Below, in pieces: positions 51,378 to 59,482 of a stretch of 64,000 nucleotides of DNA. Location: the NCBI GenBank assembly GCA_039942715.1, contig JBDVBY010000008.1:62001-126000 (forward strand), written 5' to 3'. The DNA comes from JABDJX01 sp039942715. GTDB taxonomy: Bacteria; Pseudomonadota; Alphaproteobacteria; Rhodobacterales; Rhodobacteraceae. Below the pieces are notes generated by a model that worked only from the letters and a program-made list of their open reading frames with translations, did no database searches and had not been told where the DNA came from. The first letter of the stretch is position 1. Every line of letters starts with the position of its first letter. The position numbers were made by a program, and so were the translations under genes.

Positions 51378-52232
51378 ATGAGCCTTATGAAAACACTCGC
51401 AAAGGTCGCAATTGGCGTGGCTGTAGCGAAGGGTGCAAAGAGCGTCTTGTCTGGCAACAAAGGCTCGACCGGCGATGGTGGTCTGTTTGGCGGGGCGCAT
51501 TCGCCGAACGCGCAAAGCAAAACTAGTCTTGAAGACATGATGAGCGATGTGCTTTCCGGTGGCAGCGCTCCGCAACAAGGTGGCGGAATGGGCGGCTTGG
51601 GCGGTCTTTTGGAAAGCCTTCAGCAGGAAAACCCAAATACGCAAGACGGCGGCATTGACGATTTGCTGCGCGGCGGTGCATCGGGCGGCGCTGGCGGCGG
51701 GATTGGCTCGTTGATTGAGCAGATGACGGGCGGCCAAGCTGGAGGCGGTGGTGCCCTTGGCGGACTGCTGGGTGGTTTGATGTCGGCAGCTGGTGGTAAG
51801 GGCGGCGGCGACTTCGGCAGCATTCTGAACCAATCCATGGGACGTCGCGACGAGCCGGACGTGCAGCCCTCGCAAGAGCAAGAAGCGGTTGCGGGTCTGA
51901 TGCTCAAGGCCATGATCCAGGCGGCGAAGTCGGACGGCAAGTTTGATGAAGCCGAGCAGGCCAAGTTGATGGAACACTTGGGCGATGTTTCACAGCAAGA
52001 GCGAGATTTTGTGAACGCTGAGATGCGCGCGCCGGTGGATGCAGCCGGGCTTGCGAGGCAGGTACCGCAAGGGCTTGAACGTCAGGTTTATGCGATGTCT
52101 TTGCTTGGGATTGATTTGGATAATCGCGCTGAGGCGCAGTATCTGCATGATCTGGCGACGCAGTTTGGCATGGACAAAGAGGCGGTTAACCGCATTCACG
52201 CCAAGATGGGCACCCGCAGCATTTACGCTTAG
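51378..52232 (+). CDS. DUF533 (YebE-like/TerB-fold) protein
   Basis: A 284-residue protein. It has a short hydrophobic N-terminus (LMKTLAKVAIGVAVAKGAK), then about 120 residues of Gly/Ser-rich low complexity. The C-terminal helical TerB-like domain includes LMLKAMIQAAKSDGKFDEAEQ (acidic loop) and VYAMSLLGIDLDNRAEAQYL. This is the DUF533/YebE layout. GGGAGGAGG precedes the ATG; a second ATG lies three codons later. Probably membrane associated; function unknown. Confidence 0.88.
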   Translation: MSLMKTLAKVAIGVAVAKGAKSVLSGNKGSTGDGGLFGGAHSPNAQSKTSLEDMMSDVLSGGSAPQQGGGMGGLGGLLESLQQENPNTQDGGIDDLLRGGASGGAGGGIGSLIEQMTGGQAGGGGALGGLLGGLMSAAGGKGGGDFGSILNQSMGRRDEPDVQPSQEQEAVAGLMLKAMIQAAKSDGKFDEAEQAKLMEHLGDVSQQERDFVNAEMRAPVDAAGLARQVPQGLERQVYAMSLLGIDLDNRAEAQYLHDLATQFGMDKEAVNRIHAKMGTRSIYA

Positions 52233-52235
52233 AAT

Positions 52236-52376
52236 TTGTTGCGCCGCGCTGGCGCGCGTCGCCTCACTGGAGGGGTTTCACCCCTCCAGACCTTTAAAAC
52301 AGTTGGCACAATCGCGGGACCGGCAGCGCATCTGGATGCGCGAGAGGCCAGAGTATTTTTGAATAGATGAAGACTG
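52236..52376 (+). repeat. Dispersed palindromic repeat, copy C (expanded)
   Basis: Opens with TTGTTGCGCCGCGCTGGCG CGCG, then CTGGAGGGG-TTTCA-CCCCTCCAG, then about 65 extra bases absent from copy B, and ends with a 29-base tail (52348-52376) identical to that of copy B. It fills the gap between two convergent genes. Confidence 0.8.
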
Positions 52377-52392
52377 TGTGGCCGCTTTGAGT

Positions 52393-52893
52393 TTAGTCGC
52401 GCATTTCTTCGGGTAGCACGCCCCAAAGCACGCGTTTGGCGACCCAGCCTTTTGAGCCTTTTGCGGTGACGCGGCACCAATCGAGATCGCATTTGCCAAG
52501 CCGGGCAACGACGCCGGATTCGACATAGGCGTTCACCGTGCTTGCCTTGTCAGGTTTGACGTAAAGCGGGGTCATATCGTTTTCGACGATCACGTGGCGC
52601 GCGCCTGAGATCAGCGAGTAGTGCACCCATCCGCCTTGGCCATCACGATCTTGGACGCGGCGCCAGTGTCCGTGTTCGCCAGTGACCTGCAGCGGCATAT
52701 TGCGGCGTTGAAAGACCCAATCGATGCGATGGCTGAGCGACGGACCGCGGCGCGCGTTGCCTTCTTCGGCTTTGAGCGAGACGAAACGCGGGATGGGAAG
52801 ATTGGTGATTTTGCCGCGATCGGACGCCGAAACAGCGCCTGACGCCCCGAAAACCAAGGCGATGCATAGAAATAGTGCGGTGCACGGTCGCAT
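52393..52893 (-). CDS. Secreted SH3-domain protein
   Basis: A 166-residue exported protein with signal peptide MRPCTALFLCIALVFGASGAVSA. Two bacterial SH3-like modules follow (RFVSLKAEEGNARRGPSLSH ... HWRRVQDRDGQGGWVHYSL, then PLYVKPDKASTVNAYVESGV ... WCRVTAKGSKGWVAKRVLWG). This is the SH3_4/YgiM-type arrangement that binds peptidoglycan. Divergent from the dehydrogenase gene. Confidence 0.9.
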   Translation of the reverse strand: MRPCTALFLCIALVFGASGAVSASDRGKITNLPIPRFVSLKAEEGNARRGPSLSHRIDWVFQRRNMPLQVTGEHGHWRRVQDRDGQGGWVHYSLISGARHVIVENDMTPLYVKPDKASTVNAYVESGVVARLGKCDLDWCRVTAKGSKGWVAKRVLWGVLPEEMRD

Positions 52894-53018
52894 GAAAAGT
52901 GCCTGTCCTGCTGCTCGTTTGGCGGCCTGCGCTTAATCCACGTCTTGTGCCGCTGTTCGATCCTTGACACTTTGCCAGTAATTGATCGGTATGAAAAGAC
53001 AATAAAGGACAACCCGCT

Positions 53019-54005
53019 ATGCCTGATAAGCGTTTGAGTGTTGTGGTGACACGGCGGCTTCCGCCCGAGGTTGAGACCCGATTGTCTGAATTGTTTGAGG
53101 TGAACCTGCGCGCTGATGATGCGCCGATGTCGCGCGACGCTCTTGTCGCAGCGGTGCAATCAGCGGATGTCTTGGTGCCGACGGTGACCGATAAAATTGA
53201 TGCGGCTTTGTTGGCGCAAGCCGGGGACCGTCTGAAGCTGATCGCGAACTTTGGAGCGGGCGTTGATAATATTGATGTCGCGACAGCGCGTCAGCGGGGC
53301 ATTTTGGTGTCAAACACGCCCGGCGTAGTGACCGAAGATACGGCTGACATGACGATGGCGCTTATTTTGGCGGTGACGCGGCGCATTCCCGAGGGCCTTG
53401 CGACGATGCAAAAGGGCGCCTGGGATGGTTGGGCGCCGACTGCCTTTATGGGCGGACGCATTGGCGGCAAGCGGATAGGTATTCTTGGCATGGGGCGCAT
53501 TGGGCAGGCGGTGGCGCGGCGCGCGGCAGCGTTTGGCTGTCAGGTGCATTACCACAATCGCAAACGGCTGCGTCCCGAGATCGAAGAAGAGCTTAGCGCG
53601 ACCTACTGGGAGAGCCTTGATCAAATGTTGAGCCGGGTTGATATCCTATCGATCAACTGTCCGCACACGCCCTCGACCTTTCATTTGCTGAACGCGCGGC
53701 GGCTTAAGCTGATGAAGCCAACAGCAGTGATTGTGAACACATCACGCGGTGAGGTGATTGACGAGAACGCCCTGACCCGGATGCTGCGCGCTGATGAAAT
53801 TGCGGGTGCTGGCTTGGACGTGTTTGAGCATGGAGCCGAGATCAATCCGCGCCTGCGCGAGCTGCCCAATGTCGTGCTTTTGCCTCATATGGGATCGGCC
53901 ACCGTTGAGGGGCGCATCGAGATGGGTGAGAAAGTGATCATCAATATCAAGACTTTTGACGATGGACATCGTCCGCCTGATCTTGTTGTGCCGTCGATGG
54001 TATGA
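53019..54005 (+). CDS. D-2-hydroxyacid dehydrogenase (glyoxylate/hydroxypyruvate reductase type)
   Basis: NAD(P)-dependent 2-hydroxyacid dehydrogenase of 328 residues. The nucleotide loop is GILGMGRIGQAVARR. Catalytic residues are Arg in NTSRGEVIDE, Glu in GLDVFEHG (a shortened form of the usual GLDVYExEP loop) and His in LLPHMGSAT. Reduction of glyoxylate or hydroxypyruvate is likely. The stop overlaps the start of the HEXXH lipoprotein gene by four bases, starting a three-gene coupled unit. Confidence 0.93.
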   Translation: MPDKRLSVVVTRRLPPEVETRLSELFEVNLRADDAPMSRDALVAAVQSADVLVPTVTDKIDAALLAQAGDRLKLIANFGAGVDNIDVATARQRGILVSNTPGVVTEDTADMTMALILAVTRRIPEGLATMQKGAWDGWAPTAFMGGRIGGKRIGILGMGRIGQAVARRAAAFGCQVHYHNRKRLRPEIEEELSATYWESLDQMLSRVDILSINCPHTPSTFHLLNARRLKLMKPTAVIVNTSRGEVIDENALTRMLRADEIAGAGLDVFEHGAEINPRLRELPNVVLLPHMGSATVEGRIEMGEKVIINIKTFDDGHRPPDLVVPSMV

Positions 54006-54643
54006 TGCGGTATTGTGTTCTGATCTTTCTGCTTCTGGCGGCCTGTTCGCGACCGCTCACGCCGTCTGAAGAGCGCTTTGCAAACGATCTTTTCGGTCCG
54101 TCGCTGGATACCTCCAAGGTGCGTGTGGCCCAAGGGTTGGGCATAACGCCGCTTTATGAGACGGTGCCAAATCCCGAGGCGACGATTGTTCAAGGCACGG
54201 ACAAGGCTTGCATTCGCACGCCTGCGCCAACGCGCAGTGCGAACCCACCACAGGCTTTCGCCTTTAAGAACCGGTTACACTTTGGCACGGGGCTTTATTC
54301 TAGCGATATGGCTTTGGTTTGGCCTGAATATCTGCGATTTCCACATGCAATCATACTGGCGCACGAATTGACCCACGCGTGGCAGTGGCAGCACCGAGAG
54401 CGTACGGGGTACACACCTTGGCGCGCGGTTAGGGAAAGCGTTTTGAAGGTTGATCCATATTTTTCGACAGCGGATGATGCGCCGACGTTCTTGTTGTTTG
54501 GCTATGAGCAGCAGGCAGCGATTGTTGAGGATTACGTGTGTTTTGCAGTGGCCAATCCCACGCATCCGCGTCGCTATGAGTTGCGCGAGATATTGGATCC
54601 GGTCTTGCCAATGGACCGCTTTGATGCGGCGATTGGCGGATGA
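54002..54643 (+). CDS. HEXXH-containing lipoprotein, putative metalloprotease
   Basis: A 213-residue protein with a lipoprotein signal (MMRYCVLIFLLLAACS, lipid-modified Cys15). A zincin motif HELTH at 121-125 (ILAHELTHAWQWQ) and a Glu at about 169 (FGYEQQAAIVEDY) could be the third ligand. I do not recognise a named family, but the layout fits an outer-membrane-facing or periplasmic Zn peptidase. Both ends overlap neighbours by four bases (the dehydrogenase upstream, the MFS carrier downstream), so the three genes are translated together. Confidence 0.8.
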   Translation: MMRYCVLIFLLLAACSRPLTPSEERFANDLFGPSLDTSKVRVAQGLGITPLYETVPNPEATIVQGTDKACIRTPAPTRSANPPQAFAFKNRLHFGTGLYSSDMALVWPEYLRFPHAIILAHELTHAWQWQHRERTGYTPWRAVRESVLKVDPYFSTADDAPTFLLFGYEQQAAIVEDYVCFAVANPTHPRRYELREILDPVLPMDRFDAAIGG

Positions 54644-55839
54644 GCGGCACCGCGCGCAACGTTCGACTCTATCCGTGGTTTAAGTTTTTTCAGAATCTGA
54701 TGTTCTGGCAGGCGATCTGGTTTTTGTTCTTCCAGTCTGAATTGTCGGCCGCTCAGGCGATCATGATTTATGTGTTTGTCGACATTGCCACGACCGTTTT
54801 CGAAGTGCCGTCTGGGTTCTTTTCGGATCGGGTTGGGCGGCGAATTACACTTATTCTATCTGTGGTTGCTGGGTTGATGGCGGCAGTGTTGCAAGCCTTT
54901 GGCTCAGAGTTTTGGGTGTTTGCTTTGGCGCAAGTGGCGTTGGGCATTCACGGAGCTTTTGCCTCTGGCACCGACAGTTCCTTCCTTTATGAATCGCTCG
55001 CCAAAGAAGGGCGCGAGGACGAGGTTGAAGAACACGAACTGCGCGCGTGGCGATTTAGCTTTGTGGCTTTGGCGATCTCGGCTGTGGCCGGGGGCGTTAT
55101 GGCGCTTTGGGGATTGCGGGTGCCTTACTTTGCGACCGCTGCGTCTTTTGTGGCCCTATTAGTTGTGGTGTTTTATTTTGTTGAGCCATTGCGTGACCCT
55201 GCAAAAGAGGCGGCGCAGGCACCGTGGATGGAGGCGCTTGGCGCCGCATTGAAAACGCCGGTCTTGATATGGCTCTTTGCACTGTCGACCTTGATGTACG
55301 CATTCAGCCATTTGCCGTTTGTCTTTGGGCAACCGTTCATTTTTGCCGCGCTGGAGGGGCTTGGCCTGTCGGCAAATGCGCCGCTTGTCAGTGGTGTGGT
55401 GACCGCTTTGATGATGCTTTTGTCGGTGCTGACGTCTTGGTTGGCGCCGGGTATTCGCGAGCGTATTGGGCTGTCGGGCATTTTGCTTTTGGCGTTCGCG
55501 ATGCAAATTGTGCTGGTTGGTGGACTGGCTGTGACCAGCAGCGCCTATGCCATTGCGTTGTTGTTGATGCGCATGGTGCCAGATAGTTTCTCGCGCCCAT
55601 TTATCTTGGCGCGCATTCAGCCGCTTTTGTCAGACAACGTGCGCGCGACCTATCTGTCGATTCAGAACTTATCGGCTAAGTTGTTGTTTGCTCTATCGCT
55701 TTACTTTGCCGCTGGGAGTGCGTCGGACGTGGGTGTGATGGCGAATTCGGAAATTCAGGCGATTTTGACAGTCTACGCAGGGATTGGGTTGACCGCTTTT
55801 GCTGCGCTTTACTTTGCGGCGCGCGAGCGGGGGATTTAG
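54640..55839 (+). CDS. MFS transporter
   Basis: Major facilitator carrier, 399 residues with about 12 helices. The cytoplasmic loop 2-3 motif is visible as GFFSDRVGRRITLI, the MFS signature A form. It overlaps the HEXXH lipoprotein gene by four bases (ATGA). Substrate unknown; coupling to a 2-hydroxyacid dehydrogenase and a peptidase does not point to an obvious one. Confidence 0.9.
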   Translation: MSGTARNVRLYPWFKFFQNLMFWQAIWFLFFQSELSAAQAIMIYVFVDIATTVFEVPSGFFSDRVGRRITLILSVVAGLMAAVLQAFGSEFWVFALAQVALGIHGAFASGTDSSFLYESLAKEGREDEVEEHELRAWRFSFVALAISAVAGGVMALWGLRVPYFATAASFVALLVVVFYFVEPLRDPAKEAAQAPWMEALGAALKTPVLIWLFALSTLMYAFSHLPFVFGQPFIFAALEGLGLSANAPLVSGVVTALMMLLSVLTSWLAPGIRERIGLSGILLLAFAMQIVLVGGLAVTSSAYAIALLLMRMVPDSFSRPFILARIQPLLSDNVRATYLSIQNLSAKLLFALSLYFAAGSASDVGVMANSEIQAILTVYAGIGLTAFAALYFAARERGI

Positions 55840-55897
55840 GACCATTTCGGTTTCCCAAAGCCACCGCCTATGTCTTGATGCCCGCCCTTAACCTGGC

Positions 55898-56569
55898 TCA
55901 CTCAGGAGTTTCGACTTCCATATGCACTTCCCATTTCTTCTCGGGGTCTGGCACGCGGGGGGCGCTATAGCCTGCGAGTGTGAAAGCGCCCTTGGGTGTT
56001 AAGTCGTTGGCGGCAATAAATGCGCTGATGACACGTTCGGCGGCTTCGATCGCACTTTGCTCTTTCGGTCCTGTAAAGCCGGACACCACAACATGACGTT
56101 CAGGCACCTCAAGCAAGGAAACACGGTCGTCTTCCGGTGCTGGAAGTGTGTCCATCGTCCACTTTGGAGGCATCATAAATTGAACCGTGTAAACACCATC
56201 CTCTGAAGGCGCTGTTGTAACAGGCGCTGTCATGGCGATTTTGTCACCGTCGCCACCTTGAAGACTTCCTCGGTCAGTGACAGGTGCTGTGGTCACAGGC
56301 GCTGTCATCGCGATTTTTTCGCCCGGACGATTGTTACCGAAAATGTAGTTCGCAAGCGGCATGAAACCCATTGATCCGGCTGTATCAACATCGCTGGCGG
56401 CCACTCGAACTTCGGCTGCGATCATTGGTGCATAACGGCGCAACTGTGCCGTCTCATCTTTTAGTGTGACTTCGAACTTTGGTGTTTCAATGTTGTCTGC
56501 TGCCATTGCGGTCCCTTGGGTGAGCGTTGTGGCCAGAGCAAAAGCGCAAATCAAAGTGATTTTTGTCAT
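55898..56569 (-). CDS. SOUL/HEBP-family protein with internal duplication
   Basis: Exported 223-residue protein of the SOUL heme-binding family. A signal peptide (MTKITLICAFALATTLTQGTAMA) precedes FEVTLKDETAQLRRYAPMIAAEV, the family start. The usual EKIAMTAPV motif occurs twice: EKIAMTAPVTTAPV is followed 15-25 residues later by DKIAMTAPVTTAP. The DNA shows the same repeat, so this is a small in-frame duplication. It lies in the loop before VQFMMPPKWTMDTLP. Heme binding is known only for some members. Confidence 0.9.
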   Translation of the reverse strand: MTKITLICAFALATTLTQGTAMAADNIETPKFEVTLKDETAQLRRYAPMIAAEVRVAASDVDTAGSMGFMPLANYIFGNNRPGEKIAMTAPVTTAPVTDRGSLQGGDGDKIAMTAPVTTAPSEDGVYTVQFMMPPKWTMDTLPAPEDDRVSLLEVPERHVVVSGFTGPKEQSAIEAAERVISAFIAANDLTPKGAFTLAGYSAPRVPDPEKKWEVHMEVETPE

Positions 56570-56691
56570 GTCAGTTTCCTTGTTCCGCCAACCTGCCAGA
56601 TAGGCTGAGGCCGACCGTGGTGCAGCACATCTCCGATCAGCTACCTAGTTTCGCAAGGCAAGACGTCAACTTTGCTGGACTCTTGTTCAGG

Positions 56692-57558
56692 CTAAAACCA
56701 TTGCCCGGGTTCCATCAGGCCAAGGTCCAAAAGCTGTTGGGATTGCCATTCAAACGGGACCGAGTTGTGCCAGCGGAAGCTTGAGATATCAAAGCGGCTC
56801 GCCGGGTTTGTGCGCAGGGCCTTGGCGGTGCGAAATGAAACAACGGCGGCTGTCAGATTGTGGTGCCAAGGGCAGGCAAAGGTGTTGAGCTCTTCTTCGC
56901 TCCAGGAGTGATCCGCGCGTAATTTGGCTTTTGGCTGGGATCGCAGCAAGGAGATGCGATCGATGCGTCGGCGGCTTTCTTCGATGTGCTCTTCATAGCG
57001 CCAGCGCAAGCCGCCAAAGAAATCGAGTTGGCGTTCCTTTGGCTGGTTTTCGTCGTCATGGCGCGCCAATGCATAGTAACCCGAGCGATCAAGGTGCGCG
57101 TCTTTAAGCGAGACCGCATCATCGGCGTGGCGTAGATCACCCGCATAGACGTCGATGACATAAGTGAGCATGGAGAAACGGCGCTCTTCGGTATGAAAGG
57201 CGAGCATTTCGCCGATAGAGCGTGTCTCAGAGAACGGATAGAACAGATATTCGGCGTTGTAACAGTAGAAAAACCACGTTTTTGCGGGCAGGGCGGCATT
57301 GACCGCGTTAACGATTTCGAGCGTTGCGTCTGTCTTCATTGTCGGGAAATCAACGCGCACCACATCGCCTGCTTCGGGTTCTTCAAGGGTCAGTTCGGGG
57401 GCGGCAAAAAACAGGATGGTTTTAAAACCGCGTGCAAAGTGGTGGCGGATGGTAGAGACAACCTCGACCGCGTCTTCGGCAATAATCACCGCCACAGGAC
57501 CTTTGGCCTTTGTGACGACGTCTGCCTGCGCCATGTCTGAAAGCGATGAAAACCGCAT
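56692..57558 (-). CDS. Hypothetical protein, possibly glycosyltransferase-like
   Basis: A 288-residue soluble protein. Residues about 18-55 look like an alpha/beta nucleotide-sugar-type start (VAVIIAEDAVEVVSTIRHHFARGFKTILFFAAP). The centre has WFFYCYNAEYLFYPFSETRSI and YVIDVYAGDL, with paired acidic residues. Similar roseobacter proteins are often labelled glycosyltransferase family 2, but I cannot show a DxD site with confidence. It is divergent from miaB across about 105 bases. Confidence 0.65.
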   Translation of the reverse strand: MRFSSLSDMAQADVVTKAKGPVAVIIAEDAVEVVSTIRHHFARGFKTILFFAAPELTLEEPEAGDVVRVDFPTMKTDATLEIVNAVNAALPAKTWFFYCYNAEYLFYPFSETRSIGEMLAFHTEERRFSMLTYVIDVYAGDLRHADDAVSLKDAHLDRSGYYALARHDDENQPKERQLDFFGGLRWRYEEHIEESRRRIDRISLLRSQPKAKLRADHSWSEEELNTFACPWHHNLTAAVVSFRTAKALRTNPASRFDISSFRWHNSVPFEWQSQQLLDLGLMEPGQWF

Positions 57559-57663
57559 GAACCCACTCCTTGACCCTCTCTATTCCACGCACCCCAGCCC
57601 CTTGGCAAGAAGGCGTGCGGCGTGTAGGACGCGCGTTGATCTTTTATCAGGGTTGAAGTGATC

Positions 57664-58971
57664 ATGAGCGCGCCAAAAAAGCTGTTTATCAAGACCTACG
57701 GTTGTCAGATGAATGTCTATGACAGCGAGCGAATGGCCGAGTCTTTGGGTGCCCAAGGCTATGAAACGACCGAGTCAGCGGATGATGCTGATATGATCCT
57801 GATGAACACCTGTCATATTCGCGAGAAGGCGGCTGAGAAGGTGTATTCGGAGCTTGGGCGTTTCAAGGGGCTGAAAGCGGCGAAACCTGATCTGAAGATT
57901 GGCGTTGCGGGCTGTGTGGCGCAGGCCGAGGGGGCTGAGATTATGCGCCGTCAGCCGATGGTTGATTTGGTGGTCGGCCCGCAGAGTTATCACCGCTTGC
58001 CCGAGCTTGAGGCCAAGGCGCGCGCCGGGGAAAAGGCACTCGATACGGATTTTCCCGAAGAAGATAAGTTCGAGCATTTGGCGGCGCGCCCAAAGGCAAC
58101 GCGGGGGCCAACGGCGTTTTTGACGGTGCAGGAAGGTTGCGACAAGTTTTGTGCGTTTTGCGTGGTGCCTTATACGCGCGGCGCCGAAGTGTCGCGCCCG
58201 GCAACGCGCATCATTGGCGAGGCGCGCGATCTGGTGGAACGTGGTGTGCGCGAGATTACCTTGTTGGGCCAAAACGTGAATGCGTATCACGGCCATGATG
58301 GTGGCTTGGCCGGATTGATCCGCGAGCTGGCGGGCGTGGACGGGTTGGAGCGTATTCGGTTCACGACCTCTCACCCCAACGACATGGACGATGATCTGAT
58401 TGCAGCGCATGGGGATTGCGAAAAGCTGATGCCGTATTTGCATCTGCCGGTGCAGTCGGGGTCGAACAAGATCCTCAAGGCGATGAACCGCAAACACACG
58501 GCGGAAAGCTACATCAAGCTGATCGAACGGATGCGCAGCGTGCGCCCCGATCTGTTGCTGTCGGGTGATTTCATTGTTGGGTTCCCAAGTGAGACCGAGG
58601 ACGACTTTGCTGATACGATGTCGCTGGTGGAAGAGGTTGGCTATGGGCAGGCCTATAGTTTCAAATACTCGACCCGTCCGGGGACGCCTGCCGCTGAGCG
58701 GCCTCAGGTGGATGAGGATGCTAAGCTTGAACGGCTTCATCGATTGCAGGCTTTGCTGAAGACTCAGCAGGTTGCCGCGCAAGAGGCGATGATTGGGCGC
58801 GATGTGTCTGTGCTGTTTGAGCGGACCGGACGCGAGGCAGGGCAGATGACAGGCAAGTCCGAGTATTTGCATGCCGTTCATGTCGAGGCGCCGGATATTT
58901 CGCGCGGGGATTTGGCGCGGGTGCGTATTGTGGAATCGACGTCCAATTCGCTGAAAGGCGTGCTTATCTAG
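57664..58971 (+). CDS. miaB: tRNA-2-methylthio-N6-dimethylallyladenosine synthase MiaB
   Basis: Radical-SAM methylthiotransferase that adds a methylthio group at position 37 of tRNAs reading UNN codons; 435 residues. The UPF0004 domain has its three Cys (TYGCQMN, MNTCHIREKA, AGCVAQAEG). The radical-SAM cluster motif is EGCDKFCAFC (CxxxCxxC). A C-terminal TRAM domain follows. The ATG at 57664 gives the usual N-terminus MSAPKKLFIKTYGC; a GTG two codons earlier is in frame. Confidence 0.96.
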   Translation: MSAPKKLFIKTYGCQMNVYDSERMAESLGAQGYETTESADDADMILMNTCHIREKAAEKVYSELGRFKGLKAAKPDLKIGVAGCVAQAEGAEIMRRQPMVDLVVGPQSYHRLPELEAKARAGEKALDTDFPEEDKFEHLAARPKATRGPTAFLTVQEGCDKFCAFCVVPYTRGAEVSRPATRIIGEARDLVERGVREITLLGQNVNAYHGHDGGLAGLIRELAGVDGLERIRFTTSHPNDMDDDLIAAHGDCEKLMPYLHLPVQSGSNKILKAMNRKHTAESYIKLIERMRSVRPDLLLSGDFIVGFPSETEDDFADTMSLVEEVGYGQAYSFKYSTRPGTPAAERPQVDEDAKLERLHRLQALLKTQQVAAQEAMIGRDVSVLFERTGREAGQMTGKSEYLHAVHVEAPDISRGDLARVRIVESTSNSLKGVLI

Positions 58972-59020
58972 AGTTTTCCTTCGCTAGCGCGACAGGAACC
59001 GCGTAAGAACTAAAAAGACC

Positions 59021-59051
59021 TTGACCTCAAGTTAGCTTGAGGAATTATGAC
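59021..59051 (+). promoter_or_regulatory. SoxR-box promoter upstream of the VOC gene
   Basis: CCTCAAGTTAGCTTGAGG (59025-59042) is an 18-bp palindrome that differs by one base from the SoxR operator consensus as I know it (CCTCAAGTTAACTTGAGG). It lies inside a promoter: -35 TTGACC (59021-59026), a 19-bp spacer, and -10 TATGAC (59046-59051). The over-long 19-bp spacer is the hallmark of MerR-family activation. soxR itself is not in the window. Confidence 0.85.
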
Positions 59052-59083
59052 AGTTGGGCATTCCAATATAAAGGAGGCCCAAC

Positions 59084-59467
59084 ATGGCCCAAGCACGACT
59101 TGAACACGCAAATATCACCGTTACTGATCCCAAAGCCACAGCCGCCTGGATGGGGCGTGTTTTTGGCTGGGAAATACGCTGGCAAGGGGCGGGTATGGAG
59201 ACGGGCTATACCGTGCACGTTGGTGAAAAGGACAGTTATCTGGCTTTGTTCAGCTATGGCGAGTCTGAGGCGGCCAAGACATCCAGCTATCACACCACGG
59301 CGGGGCTAAACCATTTGGCAGTAGTCGTGGATGATCTAGCAGCGGTCGAAGCAAAGGTGGTGGCCGAAGGGTTCACGCCGGGAGAGCACTATGACTACGA
59401 GCCGGGTCAGCGGTTCTATTTTGAAGATGGGGACGGGATTGAGTTTGAGGTTGTGTGTTATGACTAA
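59084..59467 (+). CDS. VOC-family (glyoxalase/dioxygenase superfamily) protein, probable SoxR target
   Basis: A 127-residue VOC-fold protein with one beta-alpha-beta-beta-beta pair. His8 (RLEHANITVTD), a second His near 77 (GLNHLAVVVDD) and Glu near 120 (GDGIEFEVVC) are possible metal ligands. AAAGGAGG precedes the ATG. The SoxR-type promoter 33 bases upstream implies induction by redox-cycling compounds; VOC proteins and efflux pumps are frequent SoxR targets. A role in neutralising a redox-active metabolite is the inference. Confidence 0.9.
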   Translation: MAQARLEHANITVTDPKATAAWMGRVFGWEIRWQGAGMETGYTVHVGEKDSYLALFSYGESEAAKTSSYHTTAGLNHLAVVVDDLAAVEAKVVAEGFTPGEHYDYEPGQRFYFEDGDGIEFEVVCYD

Positions 59468-59482
59468 AGCGCTTTGATCCGA

